Part shown: positions 49,820 through 61,939 of the stretch, one piece after another
Numbering within the stretch: position 1 is the first letter of the stretch
How the letters are laid out: each line of letters starts with the position of its first letter
Source of the DNA: Euonymus europaeus
Taxonomy: Eukaryota; Streptophyta; Magnoliopsida; Celastrales; Celastraceae
DNA: 64,000 nucleotides
Direction: 5' to 3'
NCBI GenBank assembly: GCA_963580455.1
Contig: OY756960.1
Span: 23,247,238-23,311,237, forward strand
Notes under the pieces: model-generated
What the model was told of the DNA's origin: nothing
The model's input: only the letters and a program-made list of their open reading frames with translations
Databases searched by the model: none
Position numbers and translations under genes: made by a program

Positions 49820-51536
49820 ATGCAGTCACTGCAAGAGAAGGCCTCACAGTGGAGTGGAGTTGACCCGGCCGATGCTTTCGCCATTGACAGCACTAATTTG
49901 TTCGAGAAACTCGGGCTTCAAACCTTCATCAATCTCTCCACCAATTTCTATACCAGGTAAAATATGTATGTCAATTGTCATGTGTTATGTATGATTTTTG
50001 GTTTCATTCGTTGTAATGGAAAATTCTGCTCAAATGTTATTTTGGTTTGTGAAGATTGATTGATGAAGTCGTTTCATGGTTAATAACTTCGATCACTTGA
50101 TAATGAATTTGGTGAGTTACTGATTAGTCTTGGTAGTTGGCATGGGTGGTTTATGACTTTATGTTGCTTGTTATTTGAAATTAGGGTTTATGATGACGAA
50201 GAAGAGTGGTTTAAGTCAATTTTTGCCAATTCGAAGAAAGAGGAAGCAATCCAGAACCAATACGAGTTCTTTATTCAGAGGATGGGAGGACCACCTCTGT
50301 ATTCTCAAAGGAAAGGTTTGGCAATCAATCTTCAAATTGTTTCAATTCCTCATCGTCTGTTTTTATTTGATTATTTCTGTTGAAATGTGTACTTGTTTAT
50401 TGCACTTTCCCCGTCCATTGAAATATTTTAGATAGTTTCACGTCACTTTCACTGGCTTTTCTTCTTGCCGTGGGATTGACCTATATCAATATTGGGTGAG
50501 ATTGAGAAGCCAAGCATATGTTTTTCCGTTCTTTATTTTATATGTGTCCTAACCAACCACTGGCATAAGTTACTTTCTTCAATTAATTACACCCCTCCAA
50601 TTGTATTAGTGTCCAACTGCAGAATGTTGTCTGTACGATCAGTCTCACTTGGCTGTTATGCTATGCTATGGTAGCAAAACAACACTAAGCAAACAATTAT
50701 TGCTCCTCAACTATAGTTCCAAGAAATCTGATTGTATGTAGACCATCTATTTGTTTGTAAATTGTAAACTGATCTTGTGGCCACCTGAAATTATGATCTC
50801 CAAAAAAAGTTGCAAATGGTAGCCCATTTGGTCTACATAAATATTGCAAACTACTGAAGGTAAATCTTTTGGAGCATTTATTTCTCAAATTTTGAAGAAA
50901 AAATCGCTTGGTTTTAAGCCAGTGTATAACTGCATGTTAACTTCGAGTAGCAGAATTTCTCTGCAATTTTCGTGGTTGCCTAGAAGGCGTTGAAAGCCAA
51001 AATCCTTACTGATCTTCTTATTTATTTTAACCTTGGGAAGAGACCCGTGACATTATTTGCATTGCAGAGTGTTTTGATCCTTTTGCTTCTCTCCTACCTC
51101 TTTTGTATTACCATGATAAAAGTATACTTATTGAGGTATTTGTTGCAAAGGGTAAAAAGTATATCTAACATAGTTTTTCTCATTTTGATTATCGGTAGGC
51201 CATCCTGCCTTAATCGGGCGTCATAAACCATTCCCAGTCACCCATCAAGCTGCAGAGAGATGGTTACATCACATGCAGCAAGCTTTGGACAGCACTCCAG
51301 ACATTGATGCAGACACAAGAGTCAAAATGATGAATTTTTTCAGGCGCATAATTTACCAAATTTCATCATTTCATTAATTTGTTGTTTCCATTTCCCTAGA
51401 TTCATGAAAAACTATGCGTGTCCTTGGGTCATGCAGGCACACTGCATTTTTCCTTGTGGCTGGGAACGAACTGAAGAATCCAAACCAGCAAGTCTCTTGT
51501 AAGCATGGAGCCAGTAAGCCAGCTACTACAGCGTAG
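49820..51536 (+). CDS. GLB3: Truncated (2-on-2) haemoglobin
   Basis: A 170-residue group-II truncated haemoglobin, a heme protein with a proposed role in O2/NO chemistry in plants. Four exons: 49820-49956, 50185-50315, 51199-51343 and 51437-51536. Landmarks are [20 protein letters not shown] (helices A/B), [33 protein letters not shown] (helix E and GG turn), [20 protein letters not shown] (region of the proximal His) and [17 protein letters not shown]. It follows remembered AtGLB3 (At4g32690) almost residue for residue. The third intron begins GC instead of GT: TTCAG|GCGCAT at 51344. Splicing there is the only way to restore the conserved FFRHTAFF reading; retention adds a stop after about 11 codons. 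Confidence 0.93.
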
Positions 51537-53227
51537 ACTTGACAAACCGGATTTACTCAATTCATTTGCCTTGACAAATCACAGAGGTGCCACCATTTAT
51601 CCAACCTATTACAGTATTTATATTTGCATGTAACTGTACCTGCATTTCCTAGTTATGTAATCCTGAACTGGGTACAATGCCATGCTGCGAGATCCCAAGG
51701 TATTGAAGTCGTAAACAAATTAGCAGGATGCTGACTTATCATCAATAAATTTCTTGCACTTTATAGGATTCAAAATCCTATTCTTGTTCCATCAGTTTTT
51801 CTCTCTCTGGCCCTACAGGTGGTGGGTGGAGATTTATCTTGCAAACTAATCAACAGGATTTCCAAATAGTTTGCTCATGACTTCGGTAGTAGGAAAGATA
51901 CCGCTAAAGGCAACCCACTTGAATTAAGACACGAAGGAATTAACCTTGTTTCCAGACAACCAGAAACTCTTCCTACTGAAACTACAATCAGGATAAAAAA
52001 TAAAAGGTTAAATTAGTGACGTACCCAGACTTAAAACGGGGATGACGTGAGATATAGGATAGGAGCCATTGGGTAGAGAATATGCTTGGTCAAAAGACCA
52101 ACAGATACCATTAATCCAACCTAATATATACAATCAAGAGAATAGGTGACAGTTTAACATATCGTCTGTATCAAACACAAAGGTGAATCAGAAAAGCCGC
52201 ACATGAGACAGAACAGAGATTTGACACCTATTTCAGGAGTGACAACCTAAAACTGAATCCAAAACACAAATACATGCACTCGGCCAAAATTTTGATGATT
52301 CTGTGTGAAGAGGCATCCACCACAATCATCTGTCCATTTGTCTCAGCAACAAAAATCATCCAGTCAGAGCATTTAAGATTACTGTGGTATCGTCAGATCA
52401 AAAATTCCACCACGCACTGGTACAGACACTGGAAAGAAGAAATATATCGTAATTAAATCAATTCATCAAGCATTTCTCAAAGAGGTTGACAAACAATTTA
52501 CAATAGACTGAATATGCAATAACACGAGCTTTTTCTAAAACTGTCAGATTCAAAAAGACTCCTACTTCACTTTTGAGAAGTATGGCTGAATTTGATAACA
52601 CTTTATGCACTATCAGTGACACATTGCCTTACCTTTTCCAAGGAAGTAAAATGAAACGAAGAACCAGCTTAAAAATAATGGAACTTTTTCCTGATAAAAA
52701 AAGAGAGTAAAAACAAAGAATGGAACTTTTCAAGGAGAGTTGCAACACAGATCTATACCGACATACACTTGCTAAACAGCTAAAATCCTCCAGTTGAGCT
52801 ATTTCTATATTTCTATTAACCAACCAATGTTAATTCCACTTTTAGAGGTTTCAGGATTAAGCACTTTCTTTCATTTGCTACGACAGTAGAACTGTATGGA
52901 ATAACATCAGTAACATCTAACATCATCTTCTGTCCCAAATAAATTTGGGTAGACTACGTCTACATGAACTCAAAAGACAAGTTAGTTCTAGTTGGAGTCC
53001 CCCACATGTATTCTCCTCCCCATTCTTCATATTTAAACAACATCATCCACTATTTCCATATAAAAATTTCTTTCCTCATCACTTCCATGCATGCAGTATG
53101 GGCTAATAGCAGTCAAGAAAATTCACATCAAATAAGAAATAAATTTCTCTTTTTAAAAAATCCTTATAAAAGGATATCTTGTTGTGTTGGAGAAACTGAC
53201 CGTATCAGCAAATGAAAGAGGCAAAGA
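51537..53227. other. Convergent 3' region between GLB3 and ASI1
   Basis: Tail-to-tail spacer. No supported gene or element; several short frames lack any recognisable protein. It must contain both 3' UTRs. Confidence 0.5.
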
Positions 53228-55089
53228 TCATAATCTGAGCTTGAGATTGGACTTCAATTCTTCCAACTCCTTTCCTTGTTGCTAAAAAAAAATTGAAAAA
53301 AATTCCATTGTAAAAACAATTAAGGAATAAAAGCCAAAAACAGCAAGCTCCAATTAGTACTAAATTTGGAAGAATGTTGGAATCAGTTTAACACCTGATG
53401 CAACTTCTTCCAAGTGCAATCCCATCTTTCCTGTAGTAAGCACCATTCCTTGGCCATATCATATTCAAGGGTGTTAGGCTGAGAACAATGTGAGGTAGAT
53501 ACAGCCTCTTTCTGGCAATAAATGCAGTCAAGAGAGAAAAATTACATTAATAAAAATATACTAGCCTTAAAAACAAACACGAAAGAGAAAAGGAAAAAAT
53601 ATATATACAAAAGGTAAACTTTTGTGAGTTTGTGAGTGTGTGAACAGATGCATGTGCGAGACCATGTGCATGCAAGTGACTGCATGCATACATCTGCGTT
53701 TGTGCAAGTGAGAAAGGGGTCGAAACTGCACCATCTCTCGTTGCATTTGGCCTCTTAGTTTTTCAATAACAAGATGGCCAAAAAAGGTTGACTGCTTTCC
53801 TGGTAAGGGAGGGCTCACAAATCTGCCGACAAGAGGCCTGCAAAATACACAAATAGTAAATGGGATAGCCACTTGGTCCAGCTGCAACATTGCTACTATG
53901 TTAACCTGAGGGTCAAGAGTAAAAGCCCCCCTCCCCTGCTTATTATTGGGCATTACCAACAACAACAACAAAATCAATGCAGCAAGAAATTCAGAAAGCA
54001 AAGATTAAAAAAAAGGGTTCAAAGTTGATACATCAAAAGAGGAGGCAGCTTGCTTCCTACTGATCAAACAAAAAACAAGTCCCAATGCTATGTAACAATT
54101 GGAATCATTCACTAGTATCTAAGCTTCAACCAGATCATAAATAAATCGGGAGCACCCTAAAACTTTATAATAGTCATTCTATCAAACATCACTGTAATAC
54201 GTGCACCCACAAAATAAAATTGCTCTTCATATTTTAAAGGGAGAGGGGGAGGGAGAGAACCTATGTGAAAATATTCCTACAGCCCAGCAAACCAACTGTT
54301 ATTTTCAGTACATATTGCGCAAAGAAGCAAGTGAGGAAAATCCATTGACAAACCATACAGGACATGTTCCACGCATGATATATAGTAATTCACAACAAAA
54401 AAAATCCAACGATCCTATCAACAGCCAACAAATCTAAGAAGAAAAGTGAAAGCAGCCATGAAGACACTGTTTCATACCAGAAATCAACATTGAAAAAGAA
54501 AGTTCTGATTCAAAAACAAACTGACAGTACAAGAAAAAGAATCCAGATAGTTTTCTCTTATTACTATCTATAACAAGTTACATTATCAAGAAGGCAATGC
54601 ACGCAAGGACCATCCAACGATGAGGGGACATGGAGTGATCATCACAACCAATGCCACTAGAAAGCTGACATGTTGAACTTTGGTCATGAGAGGAACCATA
54701 TTGAGCAAAAAGGGGCATTTAAAGATGGCACCAGGCTTCTGATTTACTCACTAGGTTCTCATTAAGTTCCATGGTTAAAGTGGGATTCAGCCTTTTTGAT
54801 TGCACAATTTGGAATTTAAAGAATTGAGCAGAAAAGCACTGTAGTTCTTTGATTCAAATGGCTATAGGAAAAGTGACAAAATAGGAAATATGGTACAATT
54901 GCCCTTTAAGGCCCCATAGCTGATTGATTTTTTACACTTACCTTTCGTTAGATAGCAAAAGGCAACCCTCGTCTAATTTTGTAACAACTGTCTGTGCCGC
55001 TTCCTTTGTTTTGAACGCAACAAGAGCTTGACCTGTGCACATAGAAAACACCATGTGGTATTAGAGTTATCCGCGGTGCAAAGAATCTC

Positions 55090-55122
<33 letters not shown>

Positions 55123-58100
55123 ATTTTCACATGCTTACAAAACATATCAAAATTTTGTAATAACTATTTACCACATTATATTGTCTTGTTCAGACAAGAA
55201 AAAGAGCCTTTATTACTAAATGAAGCCCCTAATTCATACCAGAAAAGCGACTAGAATATGCAGTCCGCTGAATCATTTTAGCAGTGCAAGATGTCTTGAA
55301 GCCATGCCAGACAATATTCTGAAATATTATTACCAAATCATAATGATGAAAGGAAAAAAGAAATCCAGAGAAAAAAAACAGAAAGGTGGTGATAACTTAA
55401 GATGAAACATATAAGAGAAATGCATTTCACTGCAAGTCTGCAACCTTGACAATATATAATCAATGAGGGAGAGAAGATGAAAATGCTAGATAACAATGCA
55501 ATTCTTTCAAATAAAACTATGTCAAATTCACACTAATCTATATTACGATGCACGACAAACCGCAGTCAACAATAAAGCAATTAAGTGCATAAGGAAACCC
55601 CAAAGAGCATAACTACAAAATTTGATGTGAGTATTACCTCCACCTCTGCTGAAGTATAAGCTGGTGCCAAATTTTCAAGCAGGACAAGAGTTCCTTGCTT
55701 ATATGCAGCTTCCATCCTTTCTTCCCAGGACTGATAATGTATAAATAATGATACATAAGTCAAAAGATTCTCATTTGGTTTCTTCAAATCCAATGGCATT
55801 TATATTCTTCACTAAGAAGTAGACACTCAAAATGTAAAACATAAACATGAAGCTCATAATGTATGTGAAAAATGAATACTTACCAGTTCTGAGAACCATT
55901 TTCTTCTATCCTGTATTTTTGTTTTAATAAACAAAAGAGAAAGACAGAATGTAAGAATTCAATATCATATTGAATTGACATCAAGAACAAGAATAGGCAT
56001 TAGAGACATGAATGAGGAGAATCTTCCAAGTAATCACAAAGACATGAAGAACTTAATTAAGGTCAAAAGAGCATTGCTGAAGTAACGATTGGCTTCGTAC
56101 TATAAAGCGCTGCAATATGTTAGAAGAAGGGACCAAAATTTTAAGTCTGTATGGTTAGCCAAACCACAGAATTGTCAAATTCTACTTCTATCTTTTCATC
56201 TTCTAAATATCTGAGATGATGAGTCAATTTGCAGTCACTGGACTATAGATGGGCCATCACGCATTTATAAAAATGGGCCACTTAGATATTCTATTACTTA
56301 AATCATAAATGCTTCCCATCGCTCAAATGCATTCCGTTTATTTTATCTAATCATTTCAATTTCCACCTCATGCCCAACCGGTACCTCAGTTGTTGCTAAA
56401 CTTATTTTTGCTTGAAACCAGAACAATTGCTTGTATGTCCTTTGTCATGAATAACAAACTTAAAGTTTATTTGCAGAAGTTTGAATTACAATCCCCCTAA
56501 GAATCCAGCATTTGGTCACAAAATACTTGTTTAGTTTCTTCAACGGCATGCCAAGCTTATTTTAAAATTCTTTACTTGTCTAATTCTATAGACAAACATG
56601 TATCCTAATGATAGAACTATCATAGTGCAACCTGAAGGTTACATGTTTAATTCCTCCTGGAAACAGCCTCTCCACATATTATGTGGGAGAAAGGTTTGCG
56701 CTCATCATGTCTAACCCTATCCCCTGGCCACTGCGAGAGCTTTGTGCACAACAATTGTTTTAATTGTTTAATTCTATAATTTCTACACAAACCAAGATAA
56801 TTTGAAAGACACCAAGTTTGTTGCATGTTGTCCTATGTCTAGGGTTATCCTTAAGCTCATTACTTATAGTACAATGAAACCCCAACTACGCATATTATCA
56901 TCATTGTCTAGGGGTGGAGTAATGCATGGAATAAAACTCCCCCAGTTTGGAGAGTATACTAGAGAAAGAATGCAAAGTTTTTTTTTCCTTTTTAGGAAGG
57001 CCTTATTACAAGGCATAGTGACGAAGACTAAAATCATAATTATAAGGGTGAAAACTAGACTATCCTTGCCACTCGGGGGGAATGGGGTCAATGAGAGTGA
57101 ACATAGGAACTTTTGTATCCCAAATTGAGGAAGTTAATGGTTTTGACTTCCAAAAATGTCCATCAACACTCAACAAGAACACATTACTTAAGGTCATAGA
57201 TGTAACTTTCATTGAGAAACCTCCCACTCGGCTAATCCATTCCTATTTATCCTCCTCCCCAACAACGGTAATAACTTTCATTCCATTCACCTTCCCCTTA
57301 CTCCCAAACAAGTAAAATTATTGTCATTAACTTTATCTTCATCAATATTATCAAAAGTGAAAGGTGCCTTTTAGGTTCCAACTCCAAGTGCCCCTATCCA
57401 CCAGCGCAATAGGCACTAACCCAAATGAGCTGAAGTGCAAAAAGGTTTTAAAAAATTAACCAACAAACAAATTTATAATGAAACTAGGCATTGTCCAAAA
57501 TCATGGCAGGAATCTTTACAAATATTTCATTGTTCATTACACCATATATCTCGAAAATAACATTGTTTCACGCTTGAGCGCTCCAGATAAAGGTAAGAGC
57601 TTCAGGAGGTCTCGGATCATTGGCTAGACAAAGTAGCGAATGTAGTAGCAGTTCATAATAGCGCATAAAAGTTTGCATGTGGGAGCGCCATTATAACCCA
57701 CAAGGACTATGTGAGGGGTCGGCCTTAGCCCTTGATCTCCAGACAAAGTTGGTTTTGTAAAGGAACGATCCGGTGTTTGTTTATTTTGCCTTGGTTGATT
57801 TTTTCCACATTCAGATGAGTCATGGTTTTTCCAAATTTAGGTTTTTAATCTTACATTACTATATGTAGCATACTCAAAATATACAAAATATGTATTAATA
57901 ATTAATATCTAACAGGAGCAGAGCAATTATGGGGCAGGCCGACGAAAATTTATCTCCACCTCAACCTCGTTGACCCCTTAATTGCACCATTTCCTCAGCC
58001 CAAGCGACACGTGGTCGACCGGGCATTATAGGGAAACCCGACCCATTTCCATCCCTAGTTTATCCTGACCACATCCCACCAAAAAAAAAAATATTCACCA

Positions 58101-60716
58101 TAAAATAAAGGGAAAGAAATGACCAATAGCAAAGATTATATAAATCTTAGATATACAACTCACAGCATTTGGTCTTTGATTGACTTCAACTGCTTGATGA
58201 TCATCTGTATTTTCTCCATCCAAATGTTGTTTACTAGATGCTTTAGGTAACTTTTCATCACGCTTCTCATCGAATTTTGGCTTCTTGAAAGGTCCATTAT
58301 CGATCTTTGTCATTTGGGGGACTACAACCCCTTGAGGATCCATTGGATTTTCTTCCCCCAAAGGTTGTCTAGGAGATGTTGCTTTAGGCAACCTGCCATC
58401 ACTTTGCAAAGGAAGCTTCTCCTCGACTTTTGGCTTATTCGAAAAGCGATCCTCGGATTTTGAAAGTGTAGGCTTAGATTTTTCTCCGGAAGTCAAAGCA
58501 ATTTTTGTTGAGGCCTTCACATTGGGACCATGACCAAGCTTTTGTACATGATTCTTACTGTTTTCCTCAAATACTTTTATAGGACTGTCAAGCTTTGGCC
58601 TCTTAGATGGCCTACATTCCAATATATCTGAATTTGTAGTAGGTTTAACTTTGTTGTCATCATCAACCTCATCAACAATGGCTTTGCAAACTTTACGCTG
58701 ATTTTTAAAGCTTGATGTAGCTTCATCATTTATTTTTTCTCGTATATCATAATCCTTTTCAGCTACCTTCACACCCACATTAGAGGAAGGATTTTCTCCA
58801 ACTGAAGATTTCTGCTTAATTGATGAAGCTTTATGCTCAATATTTTCATTAATATTCAACCCTGTATTTGTTCTCTCACCGGAACTATTTCCCAGCCCAT
58901 CGTTAGTCTTTATAACATCTTCTGACTGCACACCCGCACTAGCAGCCTTTTTGAGGAATGATTTCTGTGTACCCAATAAAAAATTCAGATCTTCATTTTC
59001 TTTTGTTTTAGACTTCGAGGAGGTGTTTTCACTCAAGATTCTTGGTTGTAAATTTATCGTTTCATCAATTTCAGAAGACTCCACATATACACTTGAACCA
59101 CGATTGTCTCCACGAGTACACTTCTCTTTAGTCAATGGATCCTTCGTCTCCAGAGGTCTGCATTCTTCAGATGCGCCCTTCATCAATGAACCCTGTGTCT
59201 TTAAATTTCTGTGTTCTTCAGATTTGTCTCTGGATAAAACCACAGTCTCAGCCCTTGGTACAGCATTCCCACTTACTTTATTCTTGTCCGAATCAATTTC
59301 AACACCATCAGTCCTTGGAATAGCATTCCCACTAACTTTATTTTCCTTTGAATCAATTTCAACGCCACCAGCCCTTGGTATGGCATTTCCACTAACATTT
59401 TTTTTGTCTGAAACAATTGCAACACCCTCAGACTTCCAAAGATTCTGTCTGTTTAATATAAATCTAACTGCAATGATTAAAGACGCAGCAAGCTTATAAG
59501 GGAAATGACCAAAGGAATACGTAACTTGACGGGAAAAAACAAAAAAATAAAAGACCATAAGGCAACATAACACGGGAAAGAAAACCGTACCTTCAATCCC
59601 AGCAATGTTTTCTTTTATCTTATCTGAAATTTCACAGAGGCCAACATCAAAGGTACGGTAAAATACGAAATCAGCCAATTGAACTTGTTCATCTGAAGGC
59701 GGTGGATTTCGCTTATCCTTTGAAATGCAAACAACATTGCACTTTCCAGCAATTGCTTCCTGATTGTAGGATACAAAATAGAAAAGCATATAAGAGGCCT
59801 TCTACCCATTGCATCAAATACCACTAAACATAATTCTCAAAACACAAATACATGAGCTGTTCAAATCTGTGAAGATGTTAAACTTCGAAATAAGAATTTC
59901 TCGGCTCATGACCAATGGTTTCCTAGATTTAAGTATTTAAAATAAATCCATAAATACAATATCATTTTCATGTTGTGATAAATAGAAAATACCATAATCA
60001 AAAAGACAAAAATATGTACAGAACATAAATTTGTAATATATATTCAAACTTATATGTGACAATGATTTTACCGAATAATATGCACAGAACATAAATTTGT
60101 CATATATATTCAAACTTATAAGTAATAATGCATTTACCAAAATACAGAGGTGCATAAGCTAAAAATTTAAGAACGTGGTGAATGTATAAATTCTTTTCTT
60201 AGAGAAAAAGAACTAGTAGATCAAGCTTTTGTCTCATTAAAATAGAAGAGGATCATAAACCTAATTATCCCATAATGGGAACAAATCCATTCAAGGAGTA
60301 GCTGCGAAGGATGATAAACATTAGTATACTTCAAAAGAAATATAAATGGATAGCTATCAAAATTCAATTACCAAAGGGTTGATATTTGCCAGGCCTACGC
60401 CTTCACCAGACGCCAAAAAGAGTTCATTGTCAAGAGGTACCTCGGCTCCAAGATAGTTGAGAATCTCACAAGGACGGAAAAACCAAAGAACCTTGACCCT
60501 CTTAGTCTTGTCACTATTCTCCCATATTTTTATAAGCTTGCCAATAAATGGCTCGAGTTCACCCTCTTTGTAAAGATAAACGCAGTCATAGAGAGCATAT
60601 TCGACATTATCATAATTAAATGACTCATAAAACCTTACATCTTTCTTTTTACCACCAAGTCCTCTTTTTTTACCCCATCTGAATTCAATGGTTTCCCCAT
60701 CATATACTTCTCCCAT
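53228..60716 (-). CDS. ASI1: ANTI-SILENCING 1-like protein (BAH and RRM)
   Basis: A 794-residue nuclear RNA-binding protein. In Arabidopsis, ASI1 binds intronic heterochromatin with EDM2 and AIPP1 and promotes distal polyadenylation. Ten exons on the minus strand: 60372-60716, 59591-59759, 58164-59467, 55884-55910, 55638-55730, 55240-55318, 54942-55032, 53732-53837, 53395-53511 and 53228-53281. All are GT-AG with matching phases. The BAH domain (about 20-165) reads FRWGKKRGLGGKKKDVRFYE, VKVLWFFRPCEI, LASGEGVGLANINP and CNVVCISKDKRNPPPSDEQV. A long charged, low-complexity middle from exon 3 follows (about 172-606). The RRM (about 620-710) has GTLVLLENLAPAYTSAEVE and ALVAFKTKEAA. The C-terminus has YDMAKEWCLLQERW. 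The small exon 4 (27 bases) is supported by the conserved RRKWFSEL-SWEE junction. Confidence 0.92.
55090..55122. repeat. (TA)n microsatellite
   Basis: About a dozen TA units with one TG interruption, in the intron between the 6th and 7th exons of the ASI1 gene. Confidence 0.9.
56605..56765 (+). mobile_element. Degenerate Au-like SINE
   Basis: The characteristic Au-SINE words occur in order: CCTGAAGGTTACATG (B-box region), CCTGGAAACAGCCTCT, GGTTTGCGCTCATCATGTCT, CTATCCCC and GCGAGAGCTTTGTGCAC, followed by a short T-containing tail. The order and spacing are those I remember for the Au SINE of angiosperms. It lies antisense in ASI1 intron 3 (55911-58163). Confidence 0.8.
59217..59396 (-). repeat. 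Three in-frame 60-bp repeats in ASI1
   Basis: Units at 59337-59396, 59277-59336 and 59217-59276 encode VSGNAIPRAGGVEIDSKENK and two variants. A half unit (GVAIVSDKKN) precedes them. The third unit has diverged most in its second half. They fall in the low-complexity middle of the protein, between the BAH and RRM domains. Confidence 0.9.
60015..60146. repeat. 66-bp tandem duplication in ASI1 intron 1
   Basis: Two units (60015-60080 and 60081-60146) share ACAGAACATAAATTTGT and ATATATATTCAAACTTAT with a few differences. Non-coding. Confidence 0.8.
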
Positions 60717-61720
60717 TCTTCAATTTCGACTATTACGCGGTAAGGTAACAGAGAAGCGATAACACGCGTTGGAGGATATAAACCTGTAGCAGATCAGGAG
60801 TAAATTCATTTTAGCCCAAAATAGAATATCTTCAAGGCATTGATACATACACATGTAAATTTTATAAACTCTCTAAATGCACGAGTGCCAATCAATTTCA
60901 GAAAACACCCAAGTGACGTATACATGAACTGACAATATCAAAACTCCACTCAGATACGCAAGGCTACTTGCTGAGTGCATTGAACGCCATAAGCGAATCA
61001 TGACATTCATTTCCGAGCAACGAGACTACAAGAACCAAACCTTTTCTTAAAATAGAGAGTGCCCACATTAATGGATGTAATGATGGAGAAACAAACCAAC
61101 CGACATGAGTATTACATGTAAACATAAGACTGACTTTATATGAGACTCATCCCACACAAAATCAGTTTGCTTTATAGGTCTCGCAAAATTCATTTACAAG
61201 AACCTAAAAGAAGAAATATTGAATACACACCAACAGAATGAGCCATGATTTGGCACACCATACTCCTGGGAACCCTTGATTAAGGCCAAACCAACACAAC
61301 ATTGGTCCGCAGATCATGCTATAAACCAAAGAAATTCAAAAAGCAAAAAAAAGGACGGATAAACGATCAATCAGATGCACATATTGGAAAATCTCTCACT
61401 ATTCCGAGACAATAGTCGTGTTTTAAAACTAATTGAGTGAAACCGATAAAAAAAAACCGACGATGATTTTAGGCCACAAACTAGGCATGTAAATAACTAT
61501 TAAAGCAATTTTTAAACCCTGAACAACCAGAGCCCTAACAAACCCTACACTCGCCACGCCAATCCTAGGAAATGCTAGGAAATATCGATAAAAAAAACGC
61601 AACCACATTCATGGTCGGAGAGGGAAATAGATATGGCGGGAAAGCTTACAGCATTTGGAGAGAAAATAGGTCGTATGAGAGCAGTGTGTTCTTCTAGTTC
61701 TTTCCAAAACCCTAAAATTT
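60717..61720 (-). other. ASI1 5' UTR with a leader intron and telo box
   Basis: On the minus strand a short leader exon around 61720-61650 ends AATGCT|GTAAGC. An acceptor (GCTACAG at 60784) leads into about 66 bases of 5' UTR before the ATG at 60716. The implied leader intron is 60784-61649. The plus-strand word AAACCCTAAA near 61708 is a telo box, often found close to transcription starts of plant growth genes. Confidence 0.6.
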
Positions 61721-61939
61721 AATTGCCCGAGAATCCCTGTTCTCACTGATGCGCTTAAAGATAATTTGAATTTTGATTAGTCTGAACAAATTTCGAACTT
61801 CGAAGTCGTGATTTTCTATTAGGTCGTGTAAATGAGTTTCGCATAATTTTCGGATTCTTTTTGTTTCTCTTGTGAAGTAACTCCACGAGTGATCAGAAGC
61901 TGCTATATATTCCTGTACAAACAAAACATGGCTATTTGC

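Noticed and set aside
57900..58080. C-rich stretch in ASI1 intron 3 resembling the CCCGG-rich hAT ends
   Set aside because: Some words are similar (GGAAACCCGACCC) but no paired termini or duplication were found. It could be an old hAT end but is not supportable.
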